Below, one piece after another: positions 8,712 to 17,123 of a stretch of DNA of 64,000 bases. Under the pieces are notes generated by a model that was given only the letters and a program-made list of their open reading frames with translations, was not told the DNA's origin and did not search any database. Source of the DNA: Pseudalkalibacillus sp051842935 (GTDB taxonomy: Bacteria > Bacillota > Bacilli > Bacillales > Fictibacillaceae). Every line of letters starts with the position of its first letter. The stretch's first letter is position 1. The translations under genes and the position numbers were made by a program. Where the stretch lies: assembly GCF_051842935.1 (NCBI RefSeq), contig NZ_JBPXRR010000001.1, positions 2,666,001 through 2,730,000 on the forward strand. Direction: 5' to 3'.

Positions 8712-9355
8712 CGGACAACCTCCTTTCCTTCAATCACCTTTTCCAGTCGATTCACCATCTCATCGATCCGGTTCGCTTTCACTCGGTAGCTGACGGGATT
8801 GACGATGAACCTCGACGTGATTTCCATGATTTTTTCCGTTTCAACAAGTCCGTTTTCTTTCAACGTGCGGCCGGTTGAGACGATATCGACGATTCGATCG
8901 GCAAGACCGATCATCGGTGCAAGCTCAATCGACCCGTTCAGCTTGATGATTTCGACCTGTCTGCCTTGGCTTCTGAAATAGCTCGAAGCGACGTTTGGAT
9001 ATTTGGAAGCGATTTTTGGCGCAACGGAATCGAGTTCAGTTCCCGGGAGTCCTGCTACTGACAAGTGACAACGCGAGATTCCAAGATCTAGCACCTCATA
9101 GACATCCCGCTTTTCTTCAAGCATGACATCCTTTCCCACGATTCCGACATCTGCTACGCCATGCTCCACATATGTCGGCACATCCATCGGTTTCGCTAAA
9201 ATGAACCGTAAATCCTCTTCTTCGATATCAATGATCAGTTTCCGTGAGTCTTCAAATTCGGGAGGGAGCGCATAATCGGCTTCACGCAGCATTTGAACTG
9301 CTTCTTCAAAGATTCGCCCTTTCGGCATGGCGATGGTCAGCTTCGATGATGTCAT
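8708..9355 (-). CDS. hisG: ATP phosphoribosyltransferase, short form
   Basis: A 215-residue short-form HisG that catalyses the first committed step, ATP plus PRPP to phosphoribosyl-ATP. It has LTIAMPKGRIFEEAV at the N-terminus, EHGVADVGIVGKD, and the PRPP-binding loop DIVSTGRTLKENGL near residue 155. Short HisG lacks the regulatory domain and needs HisZ, whose gene lies directly upstream and overlaps by 4 bp. Confidence 0.97.
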   Translation of the reverse strand: MTSSKLTIAMPKGRIFEEAVQMLREADYALPPEFEDSRKLIIDIEEEDLRFILAKPMDVPTYVEHGVADVGIVGKDVMLEEKRDVYEVLDLGISRCHLSVAGLPGTELDSVAPKIASKYPNVASSYFRSQGRQVEIIKLNGSIELAPMIGLADRIVDIVSTGRTLKENGLVETEKIMEITSRFIVNPVSYRVKANRIDEMVNRLEKVIEGKEVVR

Positions 9356-10533
9356 TTGCTTACTCCCTCCTCTTTTCCTAAATAATAGGTCACATTGGAA
9401 AACTTTTCGGTGAACGCATCCAGGTTTTCAATCCCTTTAATATCTTGAAGGACCGCTGTTTCGCCCTGTCCTCTAAGCTTTTGACAAAACTCGATGGCAT
9501 CCTTCCGTTGTTTTTCCGAATAGACGATGCAGTGCGTGAACGTTTTCTCCTCACGGGGATGGACCGCCTCGATCAAGTGGTCAAGATGGATGCCAAATCC
9601 AGTCGCCTTCGTATCCATATCAAATTTGGAGAGCAGTGTATCGTACCGACCTCCATTACTGATCGGGGATCCGAGTTCAGGTGCATATCCTTCAAAAACT
9701 ACACCGGTGTAATACGTCATATGGCTGACCAGCGTCAGGTCGAGGGACACGAGGTCGCTTACACCATAAGCTGCGAGTCCATCACGCAACGTCTGGAGCT
9801 CCTCCAACGCTTCGTAAGCACGAGTGGATGTGATCAGTTCCTCCGCTTGTTCAAGACCAGCCGTACCGCCTCTCAGTTGCAGAAAGTCGACTAGTCGCTT
9901 TTGATCGATGGATGACAACGGAAGCTCTTTCACATGCTGGCGATAACCGACGTAATTTTTCTCAAATAAAAACCGCTTGAGTGTTTCCGTCCGTTGATCG
10001 GTTCCGAGAATTTCCTTGAAGAGTGCATCGACATACCCGAGGTGTCCGACTGCAACCTGGAAGTTATTCAAGCCGACAGCTTTCAGCGTCTCAATCATCA
10101 AGGCGATCACTTCTGCATCAGCACTTGTCGTTCCATCGCCAATCAGCTCGACTCCGAACTGTTCGAACTCTGCGGGACGACCGCCTTCCTGTTCCTGAGC
10201 TCGGAAAACATGCGCGGCATAAGCAATACGCATCGGAAGCGGCTCGTCTTTCAGGCTGGACGCTGCAACCCGTGCAATCGGTGCCGTCATATCGGGTCGC
10301 AGAACGAGCGTTTTCCCTTCTTGGTCGAGTAGTTTGAAAAGCTGCTGATCCAATGTGGCAGAAGCCTCACCAACTGTGTCGTAATACTCGACGGTCGGCG
10401 TCTGCATGAAGCGGTATCCCCATTGCCGAACGATGCTCTCCATCGCTGTCCGGCTGATTGATTTGATTTCATAAAGCTGAGGAAGCGTGTCCCGCATCCC
10501 CAATGGTTTTTCAAATACAAGCGGTTTCGACAC
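9352..10533 (-). CDS. hisZ: ATP phosphoribosyltransferase regulatory subunit
   Basis: A paralogue of histidyl-tRNA synthetase without aminoacylation function; with short HisG it forms the active, histidine-sensitive complex. It has class II synthetase-like motifs: FEKPLGMRDTLP, motif 2 region RPDMTAPIARV, and FEQFGVELIG. The C-terminal anticodon-binding domain is reduced. The start chosen is the GTG at 10533, 8 nt after GGAGA; the GTG at 10542 would abut that site. It is the first gene of the operon. No T-box or other histidine leader was seen; a short 5' UTR of about 80 nt contains small inverted repeats (TTAGTT/AACTAA). Confidence 0.93.
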   Translation of the reverse strand: MSKPLVFEKPLGMRDTLPQLYEIKSISRTAMESIVRQWGYRFMQTPTVEYYDTVGEASATLDQQLFKLLDQEGKTLVLRPDMTAPIARVAASSLKDEPLPMRIAYAAHVFRAQEQEGGRPAEFEQFGVELIGDGTTSADAEVIALMIETLKAVGLNNFQVAVGHLGYVDALFKEILGTDQRTETLKRFLFEKNYVGYRQHVKELPLSSIDQKRLVDFLQLRGGTAGLEQAEELITSTRAYEALEELQTLRDGLAAYGVSDLVSLDLTLVSHMTYYTGVVFEGYAPELGSPISNGGRYDTLLSKFDMDTKATGFGIHLDHLIEAVHPREEKTFTHCIVYSEKQRKDAIEFCQKLRGQGETAVLQDIKGIENLDAFTEKFSNVTYYLGKEEGVSK

Positions 10534-10620
10534 ATCATTCACTCTCCGGTTTCTTTTTTATTTATAAAAGGAAAATCCTTTAGTTCGCTAATTAACTAAC
10601 AAGATAAAGACTTAATAAGT

Positions 10621-10649
10621 AGTCTAACGCTCTTCCGAATACTCGTCAA
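10621..10649 (-). promoter_or_regulatory. Sigma-A promoter of the histidine operon
   Basis: On the minus strand, -35 TTGACG (10644-10649), a 17-bp spacer and -10 TAGACT (10621-10626). It lies about 90 bp before hisZ. The rest of the 10534-10756 gap holds only short inverted repeats near the predicted transcript start. Confidence 0.7.
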
Positions 10650-10756
10650 CCAATAAATTTTAAAGTACTGTCGTTTATGTTTACCCTATTTATCCCTTCT
10701 TAATAGTCAAGATCCACATAAAAACAGTTCCAATACAATAATGGAGTGATTTGGGA

Positions 10757-10814
10757 CAAAACAGAAGGGGCAGTCCTACAAAATCGATCCAATTTCGACT
10801 AATAGGACTGCCCC
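10757..10814 (-). terminator. Terminator of the metalloprotease-like lipoprotein gene
   Basis: A perfect 12-bp inverted repeat, GGGGCAGTCCTA (10767-10778) and its complement (10803-10814), with a 24-nt loop. On the minus strand it is followed by a T-rich stretch, TTCTGTTTT. Confidence 0.75.
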
Positions 10815-10841
10815 ATTATTTGACTCATATTTGCTTCCCAA

Positions 10842-11711
10842 TCATTTTGAATAGTATCGATCATCTATTTGTAAAATGGTCTTTTCGAGCTCATAGTATC
10901 CTTTCATGTCATTCTTTTCTTTATCACTGAAAGACCGTTCATTTTCCTTGATATAATCCAACCATTCCGTTTCTAGTGTGTCTATATCTTTTCCATAGGT
11001 TTCTTTAATTGCGATATTCAATTGATCTACATTATAAATCTTTTCAAATGTCTTGAGACCGTACTCCTCAATTAGATACGATACGAATGAACCCGCATGT
11101 ACATAGCTAAGTAATTGAAGCGCACTCTCTTCCTCACTGTCTACGTATGATCGAAAATAAGTTCCACTCAATACATTGTCCGTTAGTTTTCTAAGCGGTA
11201 GATTCCGATTAAGTTCAATGCATTGTCGCATCATTCTATGTAGAGACAATTCATATCCTGGTATCGTACCAGAACCATATTCAGACTCAACATACTCAGC
11301 AAGTCCTTCCTGAGTGAAAAAACCAGAAGATGATCCACCAAACTTCCCGTCAATGACTTCTCCGTACCCTAGTAACGAATGCGTTAATTCATGGAAAATA
11401 GGGTACTTTCCATTAACCTTGCGAAGCGTGATCTGACTTACATCTCCATATGACATTCCACTTTCCTCATAGAGCACAATATCAATTTGTTCTGCGGGCA
11501 CATAATCTGTTTCAATTAAACCAGTTATGATCGTTGTCGCTTCTTTAACTTGCTCTGCCACGTTGTTCAATTCTTCTTTTGATAATCCTGCTTTGTCAAT
11601 AAGTCGGAATGTTATTTCAGGTGTTCCATTCTCTGATTTCACTATTACTTCTGTTGGCGAACATCCTGCTAGTACAATCATTAATCCAAGAATACCTACC
11701 CATATTTTCAT
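10842..11711 (-). CDS. Putative zinc metalloprotease lipoprotein (HELTH motif)
   Basis: A 289-residue predicted lipoprotein. Its N-terminus is MKIWVGILGLMIVLAGC, a signal peptide ending in the lipobox LAGC, so it should be anchored on the outer face of the membrane. It carries HELTH, the HExxH zinc motif, around residue 122, and about 30 residues later GLAEYVESEYG, which supplies a glutamate as in gluzincin (MA clan) peptidases. No exact family is recognised and the substrate is unknown. The start at 11711 is supported by the AGGGGGG ribosome binding site and by the signal peptide; an upstream in-frame ATG has neither. It is a single gene with its own terminator, downstream of the 21-bp repeat array. 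Confidence 0.7.
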   Translation of the reverse strand: MKIWVGILGLMIVLAGCSPTEVIVKSENGTPEITFRLIDKAGLSKEELNNVAEQVKEATTIITGLIETDYVPAEQIDIVLYEESGMSYGDVSQITLRKVNGKYPIFHELTHSLLGYGEVIDGKFGGSSSGFFTQEGLAEYVESEYGSGTIPGYELSLHRMMRQCIELNRNLPLRKLTDNVLSGTYFRSYVDSEEESALQLLSYVHAGSFVSYLIEEYGLKTFEKIYNVDQLNIAIKETYGKDIDTLETEWLDYIKENERSFSDKEKNDMKGYYELEKTILQIDDRYYSK

Positions 11712-11792
11712 ATCTCGTCCCCCCTCTAAAGATATACGGGACAACTTGATGGAAAGTTTCTCCAAATTTTCATCTATTGGAGATATATTTGG

Positions 11793-11918
11793 GAAGTGGG
11801 GCGATATCTACGTGGAATGGTTCGATTCTCTCGAGAAGTGGGTCGATACCTCCGGATAGTGGGGCGATACCGCTGAGAAGTGGTTCGATACCCTCGAGAA
11901 GTGGGGCGATTCCTCCGA
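11793..11918. repeat. Tandem array of about 21-bp units (GAAGTGGGGCGATACCTCCGA type)
   Basis: Six degenerate head-to-tail units of 20-22 bp with starts near 11793, 11815, 11835, 11855, 11877 and 11898. The conserved core is GAAGTGG(G/T)(G/T)CGATNC. The array fills the gap between the unknown gene at 12044 and the lipoprotein at 11711. Its minus strand stays open and encodes a 7-residue RYRPTS-like periodicity, with no start signal. The rest of the 11712-12043 gap shows nothing clear. Confidence 0.8.
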
Positions 11919-12043
11919 ATTCCAGTCTCACCTTCAACTAAAAGAGCCCCATTCTGAAGGAATCCGTTAGAGATTCGCTCAGAATGAGGCTCACAAATCG
12001 TATAGTGAAGCAGAAGAACCGTCCCCACGCTTCACACGCTTCC

Positions 12044-12574
12044 TTATTTATAAACCAGGTTCACGTAACGTTGTACGAAACGACGCACGTCCCGTTCTTG
12101 GACGATGAAATGGTACTGGCAGCGATGGGCATTTTTGAAATAGCTGAAATCGGTTTGCAAATACTTTTCCAACTGTCTGCGATGGATATGGACGACCAGT
12201 TCGTTCTCCTGATAAGGAACCATGATTTTCAAACGGGAAATATACGGTAGCTCCTTGAACAAGTATACGAGATTATCCAACAGCAATCGTCCGATTGTCA
12301 GCTTGGAAGCGAAGTATTCGTCATAGTCGTCAAGGAATTCAGGACTGACATGGTCGCTGTTTTCGAAACGGATGACGGCTTCTTGCCCATTCCAGTACGC
12401 ATCGCGTATGTAGTCGCTTCCTCTTAAACGGGATACAGCAGATAAAAAGAAGAAACGATCTTGCTGCTCGCTGTCTTTCTTCTGTTTCGAGACAGCCGCT
12501 GGACGAATCCATGCATCGCTGATACGGAACTCACCATTCATATAGATCATTGACATTCTCTTCTTTTGTTCCAT
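12044..12574 (-). CDS. Conserved hypothetical protein, unknown function
   Basis: A 176-residue soluble, charged protein that I do not recognise. It has no signal peptide or membrane segment. Notable features are a central acidic block (SPEFLDDYDEYF) and a basic, tyrosine- and histidine-rich C-terminal half (VVHIHRRQLEKYL, KNAHRCQYHFIVQERDVRRFVQRYV). It lies 27 bp downstream of yvoF on the same strand and may be the last gene of the hprK-lgt-yvoD-ppaX-yvoF cluster. The start at 12574 is preceded by AAAGGTGAGGTG. Codon use resembles neighbouring genes, so it looks real. Confidence 0.7.
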   Translation of the reverse strand: MEQKKRMSMIYMNGEFRISDAWIRPAAVSKQKKDSEQQDRFFFLSAVSRLRGSDYIRDAYWNGQEAVIRFENSDHVSPEFLDDYDEYFASKLTIGRLLLDNLVYLFKELPYISRLKIMVPYQENELVVHIHRRQLEKYLQTDFSYFKNAHRCQYHFIVQERDVRRFVQRYVNLVYK

Positions 12575-12601
12575 TCTGATGACACCTCACCTTTATCTAT
12601 C

Positions 12602-13129
12602 CTATATATCGTCATTTTTCGCCATTTGTTTACGCTTGTCCATCTGTTCTTTCGTATAGATGACCTGCATCGGATTGCCTCCGACGAATGAACCGGCTTC
12701 GACGTCCCGATGGACGAGGGATCCAGCAGATACAATCGCACCGTCACCTATTGTGACTCCTGGCAATATCGTACTGTTCGCTCCGATCATCACTTCATCA
12801 CCAATCACTACACTACCAAGCCGATACTCTTTTATCAAATATTCATGCGTCAAAATCGTCGTGTTGTAGCCGATGATCGAGTTTTTTCCAACCGAAATCT
12901 TCTCCGGAAACATGATATCGAGCATGACCATCAACGCAAAAGCAGTCTGATCACCGACCTTCATCCGGAGAAACGTCTTGTAAAGCCAGTTTTTCACCGG
13001 AATGATCGGCGTATACCTCGCCAGCTGGATGACGATGAAATTCTTGAACACTTTGAAAAAAGGAACCGTCCTATAAATCTGCCAAAGCGCATTGCTTCCT
13101 TTGACAGGGTAGCGCTTGGTGTTCCGCAT
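12602..13129 (-). CDS. yvoF: Left-handed beta-helix acyltransferase, YvoF-like
   Basis: A 175-residue member of the hexapeptide-repeat acyltransferase superfamily. Isoleucine-rich repeats run from about residue 80 to 150 (IGDEVMIGANSTILPGVTIGDGAIVSAGSLV), ending in the GGNPMQVI segment common to acetyl-CoA-dependent maltose/xenobiotic-type acetyltransferases. The acceptor is unknown. The start abuts the ppaX stop, in the same order as B. subtilis (hprK-lgt-yvoD-ppaX-yvoF). Probably one transcript with those genes. Confidence 0.87.
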   Translation of the reverse strand: MRNTKRYPVKGSNALWQIYRTVPFFKVFKNFIVIQLARYTPIIPVKNWLYKTFLRMKVGDQTAFALMVMLDIMFPEKISVGKNSIIGYNTTILTHEYLIKEYRLGSVVIGDEVMIGANSTILPGVTIGDGAIVSAGSLVHRDVEAGSFVGGNPMQVIYTKEQMDKRKQMAKNDDI

Positions 13130-13779
13130 TATACCGTCACCTCTACCTCTAATACGTTCAGTAGGTCTGGCATTTCTTCTAGCATGTAATCTGGTTGCAA
13201 TCGCTCGAGTGTCGCGCGTCCTTTGATGGTCCAGGCGACGGCCGCCGTCATTGTCCCGGCATTTTTACCGGCATCAATATCATATCGGCTGTCCCCGACC
13301 ATGATCGCTGAGCTCACATCCGACTGTAAATTCGCCAGCGCGCGCATGATCGGCTCCGGATCCGGCTTCGCTTTTTCCACATCATCCAACGTAACGATGG
13401 TCGTGAAATAATCGCTCAAACCAGTGATTTCAAGTCCGAGCTCGACCGCATCACGCATCTTCGTCGTGACAATCCCGAGCTTGAAGCCTTTCTCATGCAA
13501 CGTTTTCACCGTTTCTACCACACCTTCAAAGGCATGTACGTATTCTTCATGATGGGCAAGATTGTGTTCTTTATACATTTTTACCATATCTGGTACAGAC
13601 GTTTCATCGACTTCTTTAAAACTATCGACAAGAGGTTGTCCGATGAATGAGATGATGTCCTCCCTGCTGAATCTACCAGGTTGGAAATGCTCCAATGTAT
13701 GGGTAAAGGATGCGATGATCAGCTCGTTCGTGTTGATCAGCGTTCCATCCAAATCAAACAAAATCGTATCAACTTTCAT
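13129..13779 (-). CDS. ppaX: Pyrophosphatase PpaX (HAD family)
   Basis: A 216-residue haloacid dehalogenase-type phosphatase. It has motif I DLDGTLINT near residues 9-17, motif II IVTTK, and motif III/IV KPDPEPI with MVGDSRYDIDAG. In B. subtilis PpaX hydrolyses the pyrophosphate made when HprK/P dephosphorylates HPr-Ser-P. Its presence in the hprK operon fits that role. It starts after GAAAGGAAGCC and overlaps yvoD by 11 bp. Confidence 0.93.
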   Translation of the reverse strand: MKVDTILFDLDGTLINTNELIIASFTHTLEHFQPGRFSREDIISFIGQPLVDSFKEVDETSVPDMVKMYKEHNLAHHEEYVHAFEGVVETVKTLHEKGFKLGIVTTKMRDAVELGLEITGLSDYFTTIVTLDDVEKAKPDPEPIMRALANLQSDVSSAIMVGDSRYDIDAGKNAGTMTAAVAWTIKGRATLERLQPDYMLEEMPDLLNVLEVEVTV

Positions 13780-14722
13780 AGTTGGCTTCCTTTCGATGTC
13801 TATAAGCTTTTCTTGCGTCTAATCGGTTCCAGACGACAGCAACAATCATCGTCAGGACAATGGCAACGACTAATCGGATCATTAACAACGGCCATACCGG
13901 GATCCCGAGCGGAATGAAGATCAATGTATCCTCGATGACGGCGTGACACGATACGAGAAAAATGAAGGCGAGATACAAGTCTTTCTTCTCGACGCCGTCT
14001 TCTTTTACCGCCTGCATCATTACGCCTGCTCCGTACGCGAGTCCGAAAACGATACCCGCCGCGAGCGTCGTAGACGTGTTCGGTTTCATTCCAAGGGCAC
14101 GGGTAATCGGCGACATCCATCGCGAAAATACCGTCAACCAGTTCAAGTCCTTCATGATTTGGATGAAGATCATGAGCGGGATGACGATCGCCGCGAGCTG
14201 GACGATACCGATGAACCCTTTTTCCACACCAAGCCAAAGGATGTTCCAGAATCCTGAAACATTCTCCTCAGACTGGGAAATCAGTCCGTATACCGCTTTT
14301 TCCGTACCGCCCTTCCAGAAGATCGAAATCATCCAGGCAGATATGAACGCCAGCCCTAAGCGCACGACAAGCACGATCCACATCTTGATGCCCGCTTTCG
14401 TAGCAACAGTGGACTCGATCAATAGGTTATGAGAAAAAGAGAGCATCACCGCGAGGATGAACACCTCTTTCACCGTTAAATCAAGGCTCAAAATCGCTCC
14501 GATTCCAGCGTATAGATTCAAGAAGTTTCCGATGACGAGCGGTAGTGCCGCCTCACCGGAGAGGCCAATCCACTTCATGAGCGGTTCAGCCAGTTTGACC
14601 AACCAGCCCATGACGGGCGTTTGGCCTAGTATTGTAACGAGAAGGGTGATCGGGAAAATGATCTTTCCAAGCTCCCAGGTCGTATTCAGTCCAACTTTCA
14701 GACCTTTTCGCAAAGTATTCAT
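13769..14722 (-). CDS. yvoD: Nucleoside recognition (gate) domain membrane protein, YvoD-like
   Basis: A 317-residue polytopic membrane protein with about 8 hydrophobic segments. It has the Gate/nucleoside-recognition domain layout related to SpmA/SpmB and nucleoside transporters. Transport is a guess from the family; no substrate is known. The chosen ATG at 14722 follows AAGGGGTGAAGGAA; an upstream in-frame GTG overlaps that site. It lies between lgt and ppaX as in B. subtilis, with a short gap to lgt, so probably co-transcribed. Confidence 0.85.
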   Translation of the reverse strand: MNTLRKGLKVGLNTTWELGKIIFPITLLVTILGQTPVMGWLVKLAEPLMKWIGLSGEAALPLVIGNFLNLYAGIGAILSLDLTVKEVFILAVMLSFSHNLLIESTVATKAGIKMWIVLVVRLGLAFISAWMISIFWKGGTEKAVYGLISQSEENVSGFWNILWLGVEKGFIGIVQLAAIVIPLMIFIQIMKDLNWLTVFSRWMSPITRALGMKPNTSTTLAAGIVFGLAYGAGVMMQAVKEDGVEKKDLYLAFIFLVSCHAVIEDTLIFIPLGIPVWPLLMIRLVVAIVLTMIVAVVWNRLDARKAYRHRKEANYES

Positions 14723-14746
14723 TTCCTTCACCCCTTCTTTCGATGT

Positions 14747-15559
14747 TTACTGATCCATGTACCGTTTGTCTGCAAGACCTGCTTTTCTACGGTAGATCAT
14801 GATTCCGATGCTGACCACGATCAAGACGATCGAGATGACCTGCGCCATTCGAAGACTTTCCGTGAGCATCAAGCTGTCTGTCCGCAATCCTTCAATGAAG
14901 TATCGCCCGACAGAATAATATATGACGTACGTGAGGAACAATTCCCCGCGTCGTAAGTTTACTTTTCTCAAACCAATCAAAATCGCAAACCCGATGATGT
15001 TCCAAATGGATTCATAGAGAAACGTCGGATGATAATAGGTTCCATTGATGTACATCTGATTGATGATCCAGTCCGGCAAGTACAGTCCTTCTAAAAAGGA
15101 ACGACTCACTTCGCCGCCGTGCGCTTCCTGGTTCATGAAGTTGCCCCAGCGTCCAATCGCTTGTCCGAGGATGATGCTCGGTGCTGCAATGTCAGCTAGT
15201 TTCCAGAATGAAAGGTCTTTCACTTTTGCAAACACGTAAGCTGTCAAAAACGATCCGATCAGCGCGCCGTGAATGGCGATACCGCCTTCCCAAATCTTGA
15301 AGATTTCCCCGAGATGGTCTTTATAATAGGACCATTCGAACGTGACATAATAGATTCTCGCAAATAAAATCGCAACCGGCACAGCAATCATGACCAGGTC
15401 GACAAACGTCTCCGAGTTCATCCCTAACCGTTTCGTTTCCCGGACAGCGATATACAATCCTAGTAAGGCTCCAAATCCTATAATAATCCCATACCAGTAG
15501 ATGGTCAATGGACCAAGTTCAAGCGCAACCCGATCCAGCGGTTGTATTTGTGAAAGCAT
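14747..15559 (-). CDS. lgt: Prolipoprotein diacylglyceryl transferase
   Basis: A 270-residue integral membrane enzyme that adds diacylglycerol from phosphatidylglycerol to the lipobox cysteine of prelipoproteins. It has seven or so membrane helices. The Lgt signature GQAIGRWGNFMNQEAHGG is at about residues 137-154, and YWYGIIIG with the essential Tyr region lies near the N-terminus. The start follows TTTTAGGAGGAGCATAG, and the gene is 11 bp from hprK. Substrates in this window include the lipoproteins at 10842, 27042, 32904 and 50809. Confidence 0.97.
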   Translation of the reverse strand: MLSQIQPLDRVALELGPLTIYWYGIIIGFGALLGLYIAVRETKRLGMNSETFVDLVMIAVPVAILFARIYYVTFEWSYYKDHLGEIFKIWEGGIAIHGALIGSFLTAYVFAKVKDLSFWKLADIAAPSIILGQAIGRWGNFMNQEAHGGEVSRSFLEGLYLPDWIINQMYINGTYYHPTFLYESIWNIIGFAILIGLRKVNLRRGELFLTYVIYYSVGRYFIEGLRTDSLMLTESLRMAQVISIVLIVVSIGIMIYRRKAGLADKRYMDQ

Positions 15560-15570
15560 CTATGCTCCTC

Positions 15571-16506
15571 CTAAAAGTCGTCGTAATCTGGTGTATCGAT
15601 GACATGATTCAATTTATCGGAAAATTGCTGTGCCGCGTTGACGCCCATCTTTTTCAGACGGAAGTTCATTGCAGCCACTTCGATAATGATCGCAAGGTTA
15701 CGTCCCGGTCGGACGGGAACCGTCAGCCTAGGCAGTTCACAATCGATGATCGTCATTGTTTCTTCATCCAACCCAAGTCGATCGTACGTTTTTTTGGAAT
15801 CCCACGTCTCCAGGTTGATCGTGAGCGCGATCTTTTTATAGTTGCGGATCGCACCAGCACCAAACAGCGTCATGACATTGATGATGCCAAGACCTCGGAT
15901 TTCGAGGAGGTGCTTGATCAGATCTGGTGCACTACCTACGAGGGTTTTCTCGTCTTCCTGGCGGATTTCAACGGAATCATCCGCAACGAGTCGGTGTCCT
16001 CTTTTCACAAGTTCAAGCGCGGTTTCACTTTTACCAACACCACTGGATCCTGTAATGAGCACGCCGATTCCATAAATATCGACGAGAACGCCGTGGACAG
16101 CCGTTGTTGGCGCGAGCTTACTTTCAAGGAAGTTGGTGAGTCGGCTACTGAGACGGGTTGTCGTCATCGGTGATCGCAGAATCGGAATGTTCTGCTCTTC
16201 CGCTGCTTCCGCCAGTTCAGCCGGCACTTCCCAGCCTCGTGAAATGACAATCCCCGGAGTTTCCTCTGTACACAGTTTCCGGAGCCGCTCGCGACGGATG
16301 CGCTGGTCCAGACCTGACACGAACGAAAGCTCTGTTTTTCCTAAAAGCTGCAGACGTTCAGCCGGGTAATACGCAAAATAGCCCGCCATTTCCAGGCCGG
16401 GTCTTGAAATGTCACTCGTTGATATGGAACGGTGTATCCCTTCTTCACCGTGGACGAGTTCGAGTTCGAACTCCTCAATGAGATCTTTTATATGTATGTT
16501 CGCCAT
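15571..16506 (-). CDS. hprK: HPr kinase/phosphorylase
   Basis: A 311-residue bifunctional enzyme that phosphorylates HPr (and Crh) on Ser46 with ATP or PPi and also removes that phosphate, the sensor step of carbon catabolite repression through CcpA. The Walker A motif GSSGVGKS is at residues 153-160, and the capping segment with LVADDSVEI follows. The C-terminal signature EIRGLGIINV is present. It heads the hprK-lgt-yvoD-ppaX-yvoF cluster. A cre site in the catabolic operon of this window (41338-41353) is a likely target of the pathway it controls. Confidence 0.98.
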   Translation of the reverse strand: MANIHIKDLIEEFELELVHGEEGIHRSISTSDISRPGLEMAGYFAYYPAERLQLLGKTELSFVSGLDQRIRRERLRKLCTEETPGIVISRGWEVPAELAEAAEEQNIPILRSPMTTTRLSSRLTNFLESKLAPTTAVHGVLVDIYGIGVLITGSSGVGKSETALELVKRGHRLVADDSVEIRQEDEKTLVGSAPDLIKHLLEIRGLGIINVMTLFGAGAIRNYKKIALTINLETWDSKKTYDRLGLDEETMTIIDCELPRLTVPVRPGRNLAIIIEVAAMNFRLKKMGVNAAQQFSDKLNHVIDTPDYDDF

Positions 16507-16700
16507 CTAGAAGGTCACTCCCAAAGTCTAACGTTAATACCACACTATATTTTATCATGCTTTCATCCAATATGCCGTAACTACACTTATTTTTCCATTA
16601 ACAGGCTAAAAAATATGTCCTTCGTAGGTGAAATATTTGAGTTATTGATGAAAAGGATAGCTGTGGACCTTAGGAGAATTTGTAGTAGAGGTGATGTATC

Positions 16701-17099
16701 GTGCAGATTGTTAATGAGTTACCGGATAAATATGAATTCTTTGCGTTGTTCCAGACGACCGGTTGGGACTTGAAGTTTACAGTAGATTCCTTATTTGAAG
16801 CCATCTCCAACAGCTGGTATGTGCTTTCGGCTTATGAAGATGGAGAGCTTGTTGGCTTTGGAAGAGTCGTGTCCGATGGTGTTTACCAAGCGATGATCTG
16901 TGATCTGATTGTCCTCCCAGACTACCAGGGGAATCGAATCGGGAGTCGGATATTGGAAGAGTTGTTGCGAAAATGTGAGCAACATTCCATTCGGATGGTC
17001 GTATTGATGAGCGCAAAAGGGAAAGCAGGCTTTTACAAGAGATTCGGTTTTGTAGAGAGGGATTCGGAAGCACCAGGGATGATTTGGAGGGGAAGATAG
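16701..17099 (+). CDS. GNAT-family N-acetyltransferase
   Basis: A 132-residue single-domain GNAT acetyltransferase. The acetyl-CoA-binding motif A region is visible as ICDLIVLPDYQGNRIGSRILEELL (Q/R-x-x-G-x-G/A-type loop near residues 74-84), followed by GFYKRFGFVERD-like strand and C-terminal segments. Acceptor unknown. It uses a GTG start at 16701 with AGAGGTG 7 nt upstream. It diverges from hprK; the 16507-16700 gap must hold both promoters. Its 3' end runs into the 52-bp repeat array, with no clear terminator of its own. Confidence 0.85.
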   Translation: MQIVNELPDKYEFFALFQTTGWDLKFTVDSLFEAISNSWYVLSAYEDGELVGFGRVVSDGVYQAMICDLIVLPDYQGNRIGSRILEELLRKCEQHSIRMVVLMSAKGKAGFYKRFGFVERDSEAPGMIWRGR

Positions 17100-17123
17100 T
17101 TTTAAGAGGGTAGAAAGCACCTA

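Noticed and set aside
10534..10756. T-box or histidine attenuator before hisZ
   Set aside because: No T-box consensus, no terminator/antiterminator pair and no His-rich leader peptide; only a sigma-A promoter and small inverted repeats.
11774..12028. 84-codon minus-strand frame encoding RYRPTS-like repeats
   Set aside because: The reading arises from the 21-bp tandem array; no ribosome binding site or domain supports a protein, and unit lengths vary from 20 to 22 bp.
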